From JALZAI01 sp038207565 (GTDB taxonomy: Bacteria > Actinomycetota > Actinomycetes > Mycobacteriales > Jatrophihabitantaceae), in NCBI GenBank assembly GCA_038207565.1, contig JBBQZQ010000020.1:7084-71083 (forward strand): a stretch of DNA of 64,000 bases. The letters are read 5' to 3'. Positions 1 to 7,196 of the stretch are shown here, in pieces. The notes beneath the pieces were generated by a model. It worked only from the letters and a program-made list of their open reading frames with translations. It did no database searches and was not told the DNA's origin. Position 1 is the stretch's first letter; each line of letters begins with the position of its first letter. Position numbers and translations under genes: made by a program.

Positions 1-57
1 CCACGCCGGGCGGATCGCTGCCGTGCCGACCTCACAGTCCTGGCCGTCGACCCGTGA
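1..57 (+). CDS. Possible C-terminal end of an amidohydrolase (cut by window edge)
   Basis: Frame 1 is open from the window edge to a TGA at 55-57 and encodes 18 residues ending in ADLTVLAVDP. Amidohydrolase-superfamily proteins of the YtcJ/imidazolonepropionase type often end with a 'ADLvVLd.DP' strand, so this is plausibly the tail of such a gene. The piece is too short to be certain. 58-316 shows no coding signal that I recognise. Confidence 0.25.
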   Translation, partial: PRRADRCRADLTVLAVDP

Positions 58-316
58 ACCATCCCCGCGCAGGAGCTGCCTTCGGTCGCCGTCACGCACA
101 CGGTCGTGGTCGGCACCGTACGCACGCACTCGCAGTGAGCCCGCCGGCTCGTGGATCGGCCGACCACTCGCAGGGCCTGGGCATCACCTGCGGGACAACT
201 TGTGACATGGTGCTCGGGATGACATGGTGCTCAGCGCATCGCGGCACAGGGGCCCAGCGCCCTGACGTCGCGAGGCGTGCGCAGGCAAGAAATCACCGGC
301 CTGCGAGCACTGTCGC

Positions 317-390
317 GGGGCGGTAGCTCAGCTGGTTAGAGCAGGGGACTCATAATCCCTGGGTCGCGGGTTCGAGTCCCGCCCGCCCTA
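317..390 (+). tRNA. tRNA with CAU anticodon (Ile2 or elongator Met)
   Basis: A full cloverleaf can be folded. The acceptor stem is 317-323 with 383-389 (G317-T389 wobble) and the discriminator is A390. The D stem is 326-329/339-342, the anticodon stem 344-348/356-360 with loop CTCATAA and anticodon CAT at 351-353, and the T stem 366-370/378-382 with loop TTCGAGT. CCA is not encoded, as is common in actinobacteria. The D-arm, the anticodon arm and the GGTCGC junction resemble tRNA-Ile2, whose CAU would be modified to lysidine, but elongator Met cannot be excluded by eye. An integrase relic begins 83 bases downstream, so this gene may have served as an integration site. Confidence 0.9.
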
Positions 391-472
391 CAATTCCAGC
401 GAACACGGGGTCTGTAGGCGAAGGTACAGAGGCTTTCACTCCCGCGCAAAGTCGTTACAGACGAGACACTCG

Positions 473-698
473 ATGTATGTCGAGGACGAAATAGACGCCA
501 GCGGACGCGCTGGACGGCCTCTTGCACGCCCGCTCGGGTCCAAGACCGCAGACGCGCTGCGTTGCTACCTCCGGCTGCGGGGGTCGCCATGACGCAGCTG
601 ATGCGACGTGGTTCTGCCTTGGACAAGAAGGGGCGCATGACGACTCCGGGGTGCGGCAGATGCTCGAACGCCGGTGCTTAGGGATCGGAAGCGAATAA
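473..698 (+). pseudogene. Tyrosine-recombinase (phage integrase) relic next to the tRNA
   Basis: Two adjoining frames together give a recognisable piece of an integrase catalytic domain. 473-592 reads MYVEDEIDASGRAGRPLARP and then PLGSKTADALRCYLR. 591-698 reads DATWFCLGQEGAHDDSGVRQ and then MLERRC. This matches the region 'PLGsKTa.AL..YLR.R...a....LwlG.kGr.t.SGvrQML.RR' that precedes the HxLRH motif of actinobacterial XerC/D-like integrases. A frameshift lies at about 590 and the reading stops at 698, so the catalytic HxLRHT and Tyr boxes are missing. The position just 3' of a tRNA on the same strand is the usual place for an integrative element's integrase. It is non-functional. Confidence 0.6.
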
Positions 699-869
699 CT
701 ACTGCGCTTCTTGGCCCGGGATGGTGTGGCGGGCTTGACGGTGGTGTTCCATTCTCCGTGGAATTGGCAGGCTTGAGCTGGGGTGCGATGGCGGCATCTG
801 GGCGTCGCTGACTTGACGCCAGCGGGTTTGGATCGTTCGCACGCTTCGTGCGGTTGTTAACCCGGGCCG

Positions 870-1190
870 CCGGTCGGGTTAACCCGTCCAGCCGAGCGGG
901 TCACCACCCCGCTGGACGACCGTGCGGCGGCCTTCATGTTGATCGACGTACAGAGCCCGACCACGGCTCCCGAGGTGATCTCCGACGAGCTGGTCGAGCG
1001 GTCGGCAGTCCGATCGCCGCGTCGAACGTGATGGTGACCCGGACGTCGTGGCGGGTGATCTGCTCGGAGGGTGCACGTGTTATGCACGCGCGAAGGCCTT
1101 GGCGTAGAGCGGGACGAAGACGCCGGCGATGCGGGTATAGAGGCAGATCGCGCTGTCGTGCTGCGCCCTCTCGACGTGCAGCCATCTGGC
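870..1190 (-). pseudogene. Possible second recombinase-like relic
   Basis: On the minus strand, pieces in different frames read TRIAGVFVPLYAKAFARA, then QITRHDVRVTITFDAAIGLP, then PLDQLVGDHLGSRGRALYVD. Together they resemble the 'lrvAGllv.LYAQp.sRI..L..d.v....v.i.fG...v.lP.PLd.Li..ll' segment of actinobacterial recombinase-like proteins often found in decayed integrative regions. No single frame is open through it. The assignment rests on memory of the family and is weak. Confidence 0.3.
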
Positions 1191-1237
1191 CTGGTCGGAC
1201 AGGGCCATCTCAGGGATGGGCCATGCCTGTCGGCGTC

Positions 1238-1500
1238 GCTTTGAATACTGACCCCGTGTCTGCGCTTGGGTCAGGATTCACGTGCCGTCGACATCAGCCA
1301 GCTTTGATGTGAACGGCGAAGTGTTCGTCCGAACAGGACCCCTCACTTTGGCTGGCACGCGGCAGTCACTGCTGTGCGCGAGCCGAGTTGCTAATTTGAC
1401 GGCTTGGAACGGGTACTTGAGAACGCTCGCGCAAGGCACTTGAGAATCGACCCGGCCCTCGGCTCAGCTTGTCGACGCCACTTGAAGACTGACCCCGGGA
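1238..1500. repeat. Repeated 'cacttgaagactgacccc'-like motif, possible IS end
   Basis: Four related short motifs sit here: 1238-1255 (gctttgaatactgacccc), about 1414-1430 (tacttgagaacgctc), 1437-1455 (cacttgagaatcgacccgg) and 1479-1498 (cacttgaagactgaccccgg). Short multiple direct repeats of the form 'TTGAA..CTGACCCC' occur at the ends of actinobacterial IS21-family elements, so this may be a leftover IS end. No istA or istB reading frame is visible. The rest of 699-1660 holds nothing I recognise as coding. Confidence 0.3.
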
Positions 1501-1660
1501 GCGGGTACTAGCGAAGCAACATTAGGGCCGCGCGCGGATGCAGCGACGTGCCGGGCAAAGTTTCTAATGCATGCTGGGCCTCACGTTTCAGCACCCTCAG
1601 TCGTCTACCCGGTGAACCGCTCCGACGGAGCGGATAACGCATCGTGGAAGGGACAACCTA

Positions 1661-2110
1661 ATGTCGGTAGAAGCCAACAAGGCCGTCGTAGGACGCTGGT
1701 TCACCGAGTTCTGGGGACCGGACTTCAACCCGGCCGTCATCGACGAACTTGCGGCGCCTGACATCCGTTTCGAGTACTCGCTGCACGCGCCGCTGCGTGG
1801 GCGCGATGAGGTGCGCGAGTTCGCGACCAAGTTCCGTGCCGCGTTCCCGGACCTCGCGTTCGGTGGCACCGCGGACCTGATCGGCGAGGGTGACTATGTC
1901 GTTGGTCAGTGGATCGGAGGCGGAATCCACACCGGTGACTCGATGACGGACCTGCCGCTGGGCGGCCTGCCGGAAGCGAACACGGGCAAGACGATCCGGT
2001 TCACCGGCACGACCGTGCTCAAGGTCGAGAACGGGATGATCACTGAGGAGGTCGGTCTCGACGACGGCGTCTCGGTGCTGCGCCAGCTCGGGCTGATCGC
2101 CGAGGGCTGA
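1661..2110 (+). CDS. SnoaL-like / ester cyclase-family protein (NTF2 fold)
   Basis: This 149-residue protein has the look of a small SnoaL-like polyketide-cyclase/ester-cyclase protein: an N-terminal helix (residues 5-30, NKAVVGRWFTEFWG), 'LRGRDEVREF' around 47-56, 'AAFPDLAF' around 60-68, and a mid-protein strand ending in 'VLKVENGMITEE'. In this cone-shaped NTF2-like fold the substrate varies widely, so only the family can be given. The ATG at 1661 follows an AGGGACAA stretch that can serve as a ribosome-binding site. It lies 178 bases upstream of the sigma gene on the same strand and could share transcription, but there is no overlap tying it to the repair operon. No signal peptide is seen, so it should be cytoplasmic. 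Confidence 0.75.
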   Translation: MSVEANKAVVGRWFTEFWGPDFNPAVIDELAAPDIRFEYSLHAPLRGRDEVREFATKFRAAFPDLAFGGTADLIGEGDYVVGQWIGGGIHTGDSMTDLPLGGLPEANTGKTIRFTGTTVLKVENGMITEEVGLDDGVSVLRQLGLIAEG

Positions 2111-2288
2111 TAGTCGCGGCGCGGAGGGGTGAGCAATCGCGCTGACCCTGATCAACGAGCGGGCCATGACGGACTTCACGTCTGTCGTGGCCGGCTTTGG
2201 CATGTCGGTAGGCGCCGGACGCTGCGGCGCGGAGAATCTGCATGTGGTCGGCTCACGGAATGGCCGGTCCGAACGTCTACTGGGTGTG

Positions 2289-2858
2289 ATGCACAAGCAA
2301 TCGTTCGAAACGGTGGTGGCCGACCACGGCGCTACGGTGCCGCGGGTTTGTCTGGCCGTGCTCGGCCCGACCGAGGCCGACGATGCATGGTCGGAGACAT
2401 TCTTGTCGGCGATGAAGGCGTATCCGGGGCTGCCGGCCGACGCGAACGTGGAGGCGTGGCTGGTGACGATCGCCCACCGCAAGGCTGTCGATTTCGTGCG
2501 GGCCACCGCCCGCCGAGCGGTGCCGGTCGGCGAGGTACCGGAGACCGCGCCGGTGACGAGCGCTAATTCCCGCGATCTTGACCTTGTCGTGGCAATGGGG
2601 CGGCTGCCCCCGAAGCAGCGGCACGCCGTCGCCTACCACTACCTGGCCGGGCTGTCGTACAGCGACGTCGCCGCCATCGTCGGGGGCACCACAGATGCCG
2701 CGCGCCGCGCCGCCGCCGATGGCATCGCCGCACTACGCCGCAGCTATCCCATGGTTGTCGACCATGACGGGGCCGCGAACGGTGCCGCCCGCGGCCAGGC
2801 TCCCGGCAACTGCGGGCGCAGCTCAGCACGATCGAGCAGGACAGGAGTATCTCGATGA
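2289..2858 (+). CDS. Sigma-70 family (ECF-like) sigma factor heading the alkylation-repair operon
   Basis: This 189-residue protein has a degenerate sigma region 2 (about residues 30-75, with EAWLVTIAHRKAVDFVRATA) and a region 4 helix-turn-helix (about 95-150: LPPKQRHAVAYHYLAGLSYS, then DVAAIVGGTTDAARRAA). Such sigma-like proteins are known next to ogt genes in actinobacteria. The ATG at 2289 is preferred because upstream in-frame residues do not resemble the family; GTG at 2286 is an alternative. The stop overlaps the ogt start by the ATGA at 2855-2858, so the two are cotranscribed and probably translationally coupled. The last 30 or so residues (after SYPM) are low-complexity, Gly/Ala/Arg/Ser-rich. 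No anti-sigma gene lies beside it. Inference: it directs transcription of the repair genes downstream, possibly its own operon. Confidence 0.8.
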   Translation: MHKQSFETVVADHGATVPRVCLAVLGPTEADDAWSETFLSAMKAYPGLPADANVEAWLVTIAHRKAVDFVRATARRAVPVGEVPETAPVTSANSRDLDLVVAMGRLPPKQRHAVAYHYLAGLSYSDVAAIVGGTTDAARRAAADGIAALRRSYPMVVDHDGAANGAARGQAPGNCGRSSARSSRTGVSR

Positions 2859-3481
2859 CGACCAGCGACGAAAGACCCGATGTGGCAGGCGCCTTGCGCC
2901 GGGCCTTGCCGGCGGCAGACGACCACCTCGCGGCGTTGCATGCCCGCCTGACTGCGGCCGCCGACGCCGAGGGCATCCTGGATGTCGCCTACCGCACTGT
3001 CGATACGCCGGTCGGCCCGCTGTTGTTGGCCGCAACCAAGCGCGGACTCGTCCGCGTCGCCTACGCCAGCGAGAATCACGACGCCGTCCTCCAGACACTC
3101 GCCGACCGCATCAGCCCCCGGATTCTGCACGCCCCAGCCCGCCTCGATGCGGTCGCAGCCGAGCTCGAGGAGTACTTCGCCGGCCAGCGGCGCGCCTTCG
3201 ACCTCGCGCTGGACTGGCAGCTGGCCGGCGGATTCCGATCGACCGTCCTGCATCGCCTGACCACCGACCTCGCCTACGGACAGACCGCGAGCTACAGCGC
3301 GATCGCCCAGCTGGCCGGCAACCCAAAGGCGATCCGCGCCGTTGGCAGTGCCTGCGCCACCAACCCGCTCCCGGTCGTTGTCCCCTGTCACCGCGTGGTG
3401 CGCTCAGACGGTTCGATGGGCGGCTACCTCGGCGGCCTCGACGCCAAACGCACCCTGCTCACCTTGGAGGCAGCGGCATGA
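2855..3481 (+). CDS. ogt: Methylated-DNA-protein-cysteine methyltransferase (Ogt/MGMT), first copy
   Basis: A 208-residue suicide enzyme that moves the alkyl group from O6-alkylguanine or O4-alkylthymine in DNA to its own cysteine. The acceptor Cys178 sits in the PCHRV motif (177-181). The helix-turn-helix with the arginine finger is at about 150-165 (AQLAGNPKAIRAVG), and the conserved 'GGYLGGLDAKRTLLTLE' tail follows. The N-terminal 40 residues precede a ribonuclease-like domain beginning ILDVAYRTVDTPVGPLLLAA. ATG 2855 overlaps the sigma stop and has AGGAG 8 bases upstream. Its own stop overlaps the oxygenase start (ATGA, 3478-3481). It is closely related to the second copy at 5741-6349, which implies an internal duplication. 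It is intact, unlike the second copy. Confidence 0.93.
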   Translation: MTTSDERPDVAGALRRALPAADDHLAALHARLTAAADAEGILDVAYRTVDTPVGPLLLAATKRGLVRVAYASENHDAVLQTLADRISPRILHAPARLDAVAAELEEYFAGQRRAFDLALDWQLAGGFRSTVLHRLTTDLAYGQTASYSAIAQLAGNPKAIRAVGSACATNPLPVVVPCHRVVRSDGSMGGYLGGLDAKRTLLTLEAAA

Positions 3482-4206
3482 CCCGCACGAGGAAGGACAC
3501 TCAGTGGGCCGACCGTGTTGACGCCGTCGACTGGGACACGGTCGGCACCGAGCTTGAGCAGTACGGCTGTGCGCTGACCGGGCCGCTGCTGTCGCCGGAG
3601 GAGGCCGCGCAGATCGCCGCGATGTACAGCGATGACTCCCGGTTCCGTTCGACGGTCAACATGGGCCGCCACCGCTTCGGTGAGGGGGAGTACCGCTACT
3701 TCGCCGAGCCGTTCCCCGATGCCGTGGTCGCGCTCAAGCAGGCGCTCTACCCGCGGCTGCTGCCGATCGCCCGGGAATGGTGGACCAGGCTGGGACGCGA
3801 GACGCCCTGGCCCGACACCCTGGAGGAGTGGCTGGACATGTGCCACGCCGCGGGGCAGACCAGATCGACGCCGATCCTGCTCAAGTATGGCGAGGGGGAC
3901 TGGAACGCGCTGCACCGTGACCTGTACGGCGAACTCGTGTTCCCGCTCCAGGTCGTCATCAATCTCAACAATCCCGGTGTGGATCACACCGGCGGGGAGT
4001 TCCTGCTCTACGAGCAGCGGCCCCGAGCCCAGTCCCGAGCGACCGCCACACTCATCCCGCAGGCCCACGGCCTGGTGTTCACCACCCGCGACCGGCCGGT
4101 GCGCTCGGCGCGGGGCTGGTCGGTCGGGCCCGTGCGGCACGGCGTCTCCGTGATCCGATCCGGCCAGCGCTACACGCTGGGCCTGGTGTTCCACGACGCC
4201 GCCTGA
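3478..4206 (+). CDS. 2OG-Fe(II) oxygenase, Oxygenase-NA type (predicted nucleic-acid repair)
   Basis: This 242-residue protein has the Fe(II)/2-oxoglutarate jelly-roll ligands in order: H146 and D148 (WNALHRDLYGELVFPLQVV), distal H221 (VRHGVSVI) and R231 (SGQRYTLGLVFHD). The layout and the segments 'GMGRHRFGEGEYRYF'-like around 60-75 and 'LLKYGEGDWNALHRDLYG' match the COG3826 / Oxygenase-NA family, which is predicted to remove alkyl groups oxidatively from nucleic acid. Its biochemical substrate is not established, so this is inference from family and context. The start at 3478 overlaps the ogt stop (ATGA). A gap of about 150 bases follows before the tag gene. No signal peptide or membrane segment is seen, so it should be cytoplasmic. 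Confidence 0.85.
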   Translation: MTRTRKDTQWADRVDAVDWDTVGTELEQYGCALTGPLLSPEEAAQIAAMYSDDSRFRSTVNMGRHRFGEGEYRYFAEPFPDAVVALKQALYPRLLPIAREWWTRLGRETPWPDTLEEWLDMCHAAGQTRSTPILLKYGEGDWNALHRDLYGELVFPLQVVINLNNPGVDHTGGEFLLYEQRPRAQSRATATLIPQAHGLVFTTRDRPVRSARGWSVGPVRHGVSVIRSGQRYTLGLVFHDAA

Positions 4207-4359
4207 CGCAGCTGACAGGGCCCGACCCCATGTGTCGGTTCTGTCAGAGCAGCAGACCGAACGACTACGGCCTCGCTACCGGTGCCCGAAGGTCTGCTCG
4301 CTGGGGATCGCTTCGCGCGCTCGATCTCACGTTTCGACGGCACCCGGCGTCTACCTTGC

Positions 4360-5078
4360 ATGACACGTGTCGATGGGGCCCTCGCTTGCAGCTCTCCGCC
4401 CGCACCCCGTCGTTTGACGAGTACGGGCGTCGTCATCGGCGCGGACGGGCTGGCCCGGCCGGCCTGGGCGGCTGGAAACGACCTGCTCCGCCACTACTAC
4501 GACACCGAATGGGGGATGCCGGTTCGCGACGAGCGCACACTGTTCGAGCGCATCAGCGTTGAAGCGTTCCAATCGGGTCTTTCCTGGGCGACGATCTTGC
4601 GCAAACGGCCTGCGTTTCGTCATGCCTTCCACGACTTCGACGCTGAGACTGTCGCCGGCTGTGACCAGGCCGACGTCGAGCGGCTGCTGTGCGATAAGCG
4701 GATAGTCCGCAACCGGCGCAAGATCGACGCCACCGTCGGCAACGCCCGAGCGACGATCGACCTGCGCGCTGCCGGCGGTCTCGTCGGGCTTGTCTGGTCG
4801 TTCCAGCCGCGCAGAACACCGCGCCCGCGGCGGTTCGCCAACATTCCGACCACGTCGGCGGAGTCGCTGGCGCTGTCCCGGGACTTCGCGGCCGCGGGTT
4901 CGCGTTCGTCGGCGCGACGACGACGTTCGCGCTGATGGAGGCGATCGGCATGATCGACACCCATCTGCTGGGCAGCCACCGGCGCGCCAGCTCCGGCATG
5001 TGGTCACACAGCGGCCGCAGAGCCGATTCTTCAACACCACCGCAACCGACCGCGACAACAATGGGCCACCAGCGGTGA
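4360..5078 (+). pseudogene. tag: DNA-3-methyladenine glycosylase I (Tag), interrupted by a frameshift
   Basis: Tag removes 3-methyladenine from DNA. Family blocks are clear: LLRHYYDTEWGMPVRDERTL, LSWATILRKRPAFRHAF, DVERLLCDKRIVRNRRKI, LVWSF and ESLALSRDF. At about 4891-4899 (gccgcgggttcgcg) the frame breaks. The expected continuation FAFVGATTTFALMEAIGMID then THLLGSHRR is present one base out of register (4899 onward, frame shifted by -1), as if one base of the G run were missing. In the first frame translation ends at 4935 without these conserved blocks; in the second it ends at 5078. ATG 4360 is one possible start and TTG 4414 is closer to the usual family start. Its reconstructed stop overlaps the next gene's GTG (5075). 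It is either a recent loss or an assembly error. Confidence 0.85.
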
Positions 5079-5545
5079 GCGGCGTGGAGCCGACCACCGA
5101 CGTCGCCATGAAAGCGTCGCTCTTCGCGTCCGTGCTGATGCTCGCCGGCGACATCGTCGTCCACGGCGGAACCAAGACCACGTTTAGCGCGACAGGCTCT
5201 CCACTGGAGATCGAGCCCATCGGCGTTGCCGCGCACCTGGAGGTACCGCCCGCTGGCGTCAATATGCGACACGTGTTCGCGCTCGGCCTCGAGACCTCGG
5301 CGGGTATCCCAGTGCCGTGGAGCCACCGCCCGCTGACCGCCATCGGCGGCACGCGCCTCTTGCTCGAGGCCGCCGTCGACGTCTTCGCACCAGTACGGTC
5401 CGGCCAGGCCCCGCTCGCTGTCCCGTGGTGTACCAACCTGCATCACGTCGAGGTACCCGAAGCCGGCCGCTACCGACTGGTGCTGTCGGTGGGTGACGTG
5501 GACACCCGCCGGCTGGACTTCGACGTTGTCGACATGAATCCCTGA
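5075..5545 (+). CDS. DUF6941-like protein of unknown function inside the repair operon
   Basis: A 156-residue protein if read from GTG 5075, which overlaps the reconstructed tag stop (GTGA). An internal ATG at 5108 (MKASLFASVLMLAGD) is the likelier functional core start. The pattern 'MKA.LFa..l..adgi.v.GG..t.f', then 'IGVAAHLEVPPAGVNMRHVF' and a C-terminal 'VEVPEAGRYRLVLSVGDVDT', fits the DUF6941 group: small beta-rich cytoplasmic proteins of unknown role. No catalytic motif is visible. Its presence between tag and the second ogt suggests cotranscription with alkylation-repair genes. A functional link is inference only. Confidence 0.7.
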   Translation: MSGVEPTTDVAMKASLFASVLMLAGDIVVHGGTKTTFSATGSPLEIEPIGVAAHLEVPPAGVNMRHVFALGLETSAGIPVPWSHRPLTAIGGTRLLLEAAVDVFAPVRSGQAPLAVPWCTNLHHVEVPEAGRYRLVLSVGDVDTRRLDFDVVDMNP

Positions 5546-5740
5546 GCCGACCAGCTGCGCCCACCAGCCGGCCCCCACGATGAACGCCGCGCCGCCCTCT
5601 GGACCTCACGAATCGCCAGCCGCCCGCGTCTCCTTATCGTGACTGCAACGCAGGCCAGCGCCCACCTGCCCTCGCAAGCCACACGTCACCGACGGACATC
5701 GCGACATCCGCGACGTCACGATCATGAAACGAGAGTCCCC

Positions 5741-6349
5741 GTGACCATCACACTCGATATTTGCGACCTGACACGGCAGCTGGCAGACCACCGACGCCTG
5801 CGGGTGTTGCACGATCAGCTCGCGGCCGCCGCGCAGGCCGACGGCGTGCTCGACATTGCCTACCGCATCGTCGACACACCGGTCGGATCACTGTTGCTCG
5901 CGGCGACCGAGCGCGGCCTCGTCCGTGTCGCGTACACCGCCGAGGACCACGACGCGGTGCTGCAGAGTCTTGCCGATCGGATCAGCCCCCGCGTGCTGCG
6001 CGCGCCGACGCGGCTCGACCGGGCCGCGCGCCAGATCGAGGAGTACTTCGCCCGTCGGCGGACCACCTTCGATCTTGCACTGGACGGCAACTGTCGTCCG
6101 ATTTTCGGAACACGGTGCTGCACAGCCTGGCCATCGACGTGCACTACGGGCAGACCGTCAGCTACGGCATGCTGGCGTCTCAGGTCGGCAGTTCGGCCGC
6201 GGTCCGCGCCGTCGGTACCGCATGCTCCAAACCCGTTGCCCATCGTTATCCCGTGTCACCGGGTCGTCCGCGCGGATGGTTCGATCGGCGATTACCTGGG
6301 CGGTCCGGAGGCCAAGCGGACGTTGCTGGCAATGGAGGCTGCCGCGTGA
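5741..6349 (+). pseudogene. Second ogt (MGMT) copy with two compensating frameshifts
   Basis: GTG 5741 (MTITLDICDL) has GAGAG upstream and begins a protein that tracks the first ogt closely: LDIAYRIVDTPVGSLLLAAT, then HDAVLQSLADRISPRVLRAP. At 6085-6086 a base equivalent to the T of TGG in copy one is missing. The sequence then continues in another frame (QLSSDFRNTVLHSLAIDVHY, then GQTVSYGMLASQVG). At about 6229 the frame returns (two further bases missing), so IPCHRVV and GDYLGGPEAKRTLLAMEAAA read in the original frame to the stop at 6349. As written, about 48 residues, including the DNA-binding helices, would be replaced by unrelated sequence although the acceptor Cys remains. It is non-functional unless the indels are sequencing errors. 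Its stop overlaps the next GTG (6346). Confidence 0.85.
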
Positions 6350-6627
6350 GCGATGCCGCACCCGCGGCGCCGGGCACCACGAAGTATGTGCTGCTCGGCG
6401 CCGACGGCCGGCCCTACGACAGCGCCACACCCGGGCACCTCGGCGGCCACCGCCGCCGCAGGCTCTACGGACGACTCGACTGCCCGGCCGCGCTCCGCGC
6501 GATCGCCGCCGGCGGCTACGTCAAGCACCGGGTGTTCTTCGCCGACGAGGCGACCGCCGTGGCGGCCGGATACCGGCCCTGTGCAGTCTGTCTGCCCGAC
6601 GCCTACCGGAAGTGGAGAAACGCATGA
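6346..6627 (+). CDS. Stand-alone Ada-type zinc (metal-binding) domain protein
   Basis: A 93-residue protein consisting of an Ada metal-binding domain. The core is KYVLLGADGRPYDSATPG, YGRLDCPAALRAI, YVKHRVFF and AGYRPCAVCLPDAYRKW. Candidate zinc ligands are C46, H61, C79 and C82. In E. coli Ada this domain takes the methyl group from DNA methylphosphotriesters and turns the protein into an activator. Here it has neither an AraC helix-turn-helix nor a transferase domain, and one of the four Ada cysteines appears to be replaced by His, so triester repair is uncertain. GTG 6346 overlaps the ogt2 stop, and its own stop overlaps the next start (ATGA at 6624). Confidence 0.85.
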   Translation: MSDAAPAAPGTTKYVLLGADGRPYDSATPGHLGGHRRRRLYGRLDCPAALRAIAAGGYVKHRVFFADEATAVAAGYRPCAVCLPDAYRKWRNA

Positions 6628-7196
6628 TCGCCAACGCGTCACCCTGCACCGGCGACCCGCCAGCCGGGTCGCCGAGAATCCCAGACCGGGCCCTGGCCCG
6701 CCATCCGTACTCCACCCACCCGCCTGCACCGCACACGGCCGAAGAGATCTCGGCGCTGGTCACGGCGCTGCGCGCAGCTGGAGCCTCGACGATCACCATC
6801 GGCCACGGCCGCGACACGGCCTCCCGCACCACCGCTGCCACGGTGTGCGAGGCGTGGGGTCGCGCCGCAGGAACCGTCCTGGGCGTCGTGGACTGGCCGG
6901 CCCAGGCAGCATCCTGGCGCAAGGCAGCCCGGCAGATGATCCACGCCCATCCCGACGCATGGGTCATCGTCGACACCCCGGCCGGCTGCGCGCAACTGGC
7001 CATGCGCCTGGTCGAGCACGAAGACTGGTCACCGACGCAAACCTTCGGTACGGCATCCCTGGACAGCCCGGACGCCGCCGCACTCACCGGCTTCGGCATC
7101 CTGACCGGCATGCGAGGCGTCACAGCAGCGGGAGACACGTGGCGGATCGGTCACGGCGTCCTCCTGCGCGAGCACACAAGCATGCCGAGCCGATGA
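6624..7196 (+). CDS. Unrecognised 190-residue protein between Ada-zinc and AlkB genes
   Basis: The start ATG 6624 overlaps the Ada-zinc stop and the stop overlaps the alkB start (7193), so it is embedded in the operon by ATGA on both sides. The first 35 residues are Pro/Ala/His-rich. The rest is an alternating alpha/beta protein: AEEISALVTALRAAGASTIT, GTVLGVVDWPAQAASWRKAA, PDAWVIVDTPAGCAQLAMRL, FGILTGMRGVTAAGDTWRIG. The strand-helix order, with two 'hydrophobic strand then small-residue turn' units, recalls half of a periplasmic-binding-like (Rossmann) fold, but I see no nucleotide-binding, metal or catalytic motif. There is no signal peptide. I do not recognise it, and its position makes it a candidate accessory factor for alkylation repair. 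Confidence 0.7.
   Translation: MIANASPCTGDPPAGSPRIPDRALARHPYSTHPPAPHTAEEISALVTALRAAGASTITIGHGRDTASRTTAATVCEAWGRAAGTVLGVVDWPAQAASWRKAARQMIHAHPDAWVIVDTPAGCAQLAMRLVEHEDWSPTQTFGTASLDSPDAAALTGFGILTGMRGVTAAGDTWRIGHGVLLREHTSMPSR

Noticed and set aside
23..326. Small open frames at the window start (60 and 90 residues)
   Set aside because: They overlap each other and the tRNA upstream region, lack ribosome sites and resemble no protein.
848..1312. 154-residue open frame on the plus strand
   Set aside because: Arg-rich composition and no family resemblance; minus-strand pieces in the same place look like recombinase remnants, so this is a shadow frame.
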